A stretch of DNA of 64,000 nucleotides from Plasmopara viticola (Eukaryota > Oomycota > Peronosporomycetes > Peronosporales > Peronosporaceae): the NCBI GenBank assembly GCA_001695595.3, contig MBPM02000005.1, positions 1,240,001-1,304,000 of the forward strand, in the 5' to 3' direction. Shown piece after piece: positions 63,301 to 64,000 of the stretch. Each line of letters starts with the position of its first letter. Position 1 is the stretch's first letter. The position numbers were made by a program, and so were the translations under genes. The notes under the pieces were generated by a model. The model was not told the origin of the DNA and ran no database searches. It worked only from the letters and a program-made list of their open reading frames with translations.

Positions 63301-64000
63301 AGTGCTTTGCTGATGTGTTATTGCCTTGCGTAATAAAGAGTTAGCTAATGTCACAACTACCGGACATAAATTGTTGCGCAAAAGCGCAAGATAATATGTT
63401 GCGTAACGCTTCAAATGGCTTTAAGGAGCAACAAGCCTAAAGCCTCGGACAAGATATTGCTAGCGTGGTCAAGCGCTAGAGTATAACGGCTCTCAAGAAA
63501 GTCCAATTGTTGAATTAGGCGCTGATCAAGGTGAGCCATCAAGCGTAGTGAATCTTCCGGAAAGGGATTTTGACAAGGCTCATAAATCATCACTTGGCGA
63601 TCATTTCAATCGAGAGACGACGTATGGCTTCTAAAGCATCCACTACTGGTGATTAAGGCTGCACAGTGGCTAGATTTATATGTGCGTATGCGGGAGACGT
63701 GCTAGCGGAGAGAACCGTTGCTGGAGACGGCCGCACTATTAGAAAGCCTGTCGGAACTATTACACTGCTGGCGTTTGATTAGTATACATGTTAAGCTCGG
63801 CCTGCCGAGGAAACGCTGTTGTCGAAAATACCTTTCACGGATAAATCTCACAATGTTAAACAGTAAATGTAATTCGTTTTGTTGTTTCTCTTCGTCTCGT
63901 ATATCAACTGAAAGGACAACAGGACACAATTTTTATCCACATATGCTCTTCCATAGAACAATGTTTCCGACTTAATGATCTTGGCGCCAATTTTGATTAC
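63301..64000. other. Window end, nothing recognised
   Basis: Likely further decayed Gypsy sequence. Open frames on both strands (63411-63593, 63702-63975) have no recognised domain. Confidence 0.4.

Noticed and set aside
1..64000. tRNA or rRNA genes
   Set aside because: No convincing cloverleaf with a T-arm GGTTCGAATCC-type motif or rRNA core sequence was recognised by eye; a covariance-model search would be decisive.

Overview
The window looks like oomycete nuclear DNA (Peronosporales type: Phytophthora or a downy mildew). The grounds are: a broken Crinkler (CRN) effector start; GC-rich, intron-poor genes with short GT-AG introns (64 and 70 bp); start regions of the oomycete Inr/FPR type; a THAQKY-class single-repeat Myb protein; and a heavy load of decayed transposons. 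The species cannot be fixed from sequence alone.

Positions 45-14090 hold the most unusual object: a decayed integrated DNA virus of the Polinton-like virus / virophage class, bounded by terminal inverted repeats (TIRs). It carries remnants of an SF3 primase-helicase, a small Polinton-type protein, a tyrosine recombinase, minor capsid protein, FtsK/HerA-type packaging ATPase, a fibre protein with TLQTAAQPNI repeats, a basic protein, a double-jelly-roll-type major capsid protein and an adenovirus-type cysteine protease. All carry stops or frameshifts. A SINE-like element sits inside the helicase gene, and a 1.2 kb insertion carrying a broken CRN gene splits the left TIR. The right TIR ends about 160 bp before the start codon of a host gene.

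Positions 14252-18478 hold two convergent intact genes: an ankyrin-DHHC palmitoyltransferase (one intron, placed exactly inside the DHHC motif) and an M13 metallopeptidase. Positions 19371-24942 hold a second SINE copy and two nearly identical hAT transposons in tail-to-tail inverted arrangement, forming a palindrome of about 4.9 kb centred on 22314. Positions 27175-29311 hold a divergent pair: a MetX-type homoserine acyltransferase and the electron transfer flavoprotein beta subunit.

Positions 29312-36670 are gene-poor, with a near-perfect 27-bp-stem hairpin and a threefold tandem array of a ~701 bp unit containing a Copia reverse transcriptase scrap. Then come an intact SulP transporter with STAS and a cyclic-nucleotide-binding-like tail (36671-39430), a small Myb gene (43716-44402), a foldback-like element with ~1.3 kb inverted arms (48050-51085), and a REXO4-type exonuclease gene (55596-56715). 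The last 8 kb is a graveyard of Copia and Gypsy pieces.

Six host genes look intact plus one intact-looking Myb gene; they are unrelated housekeeping or regulatory genes separated by transposon-rich spacers, not a pathway cluster.
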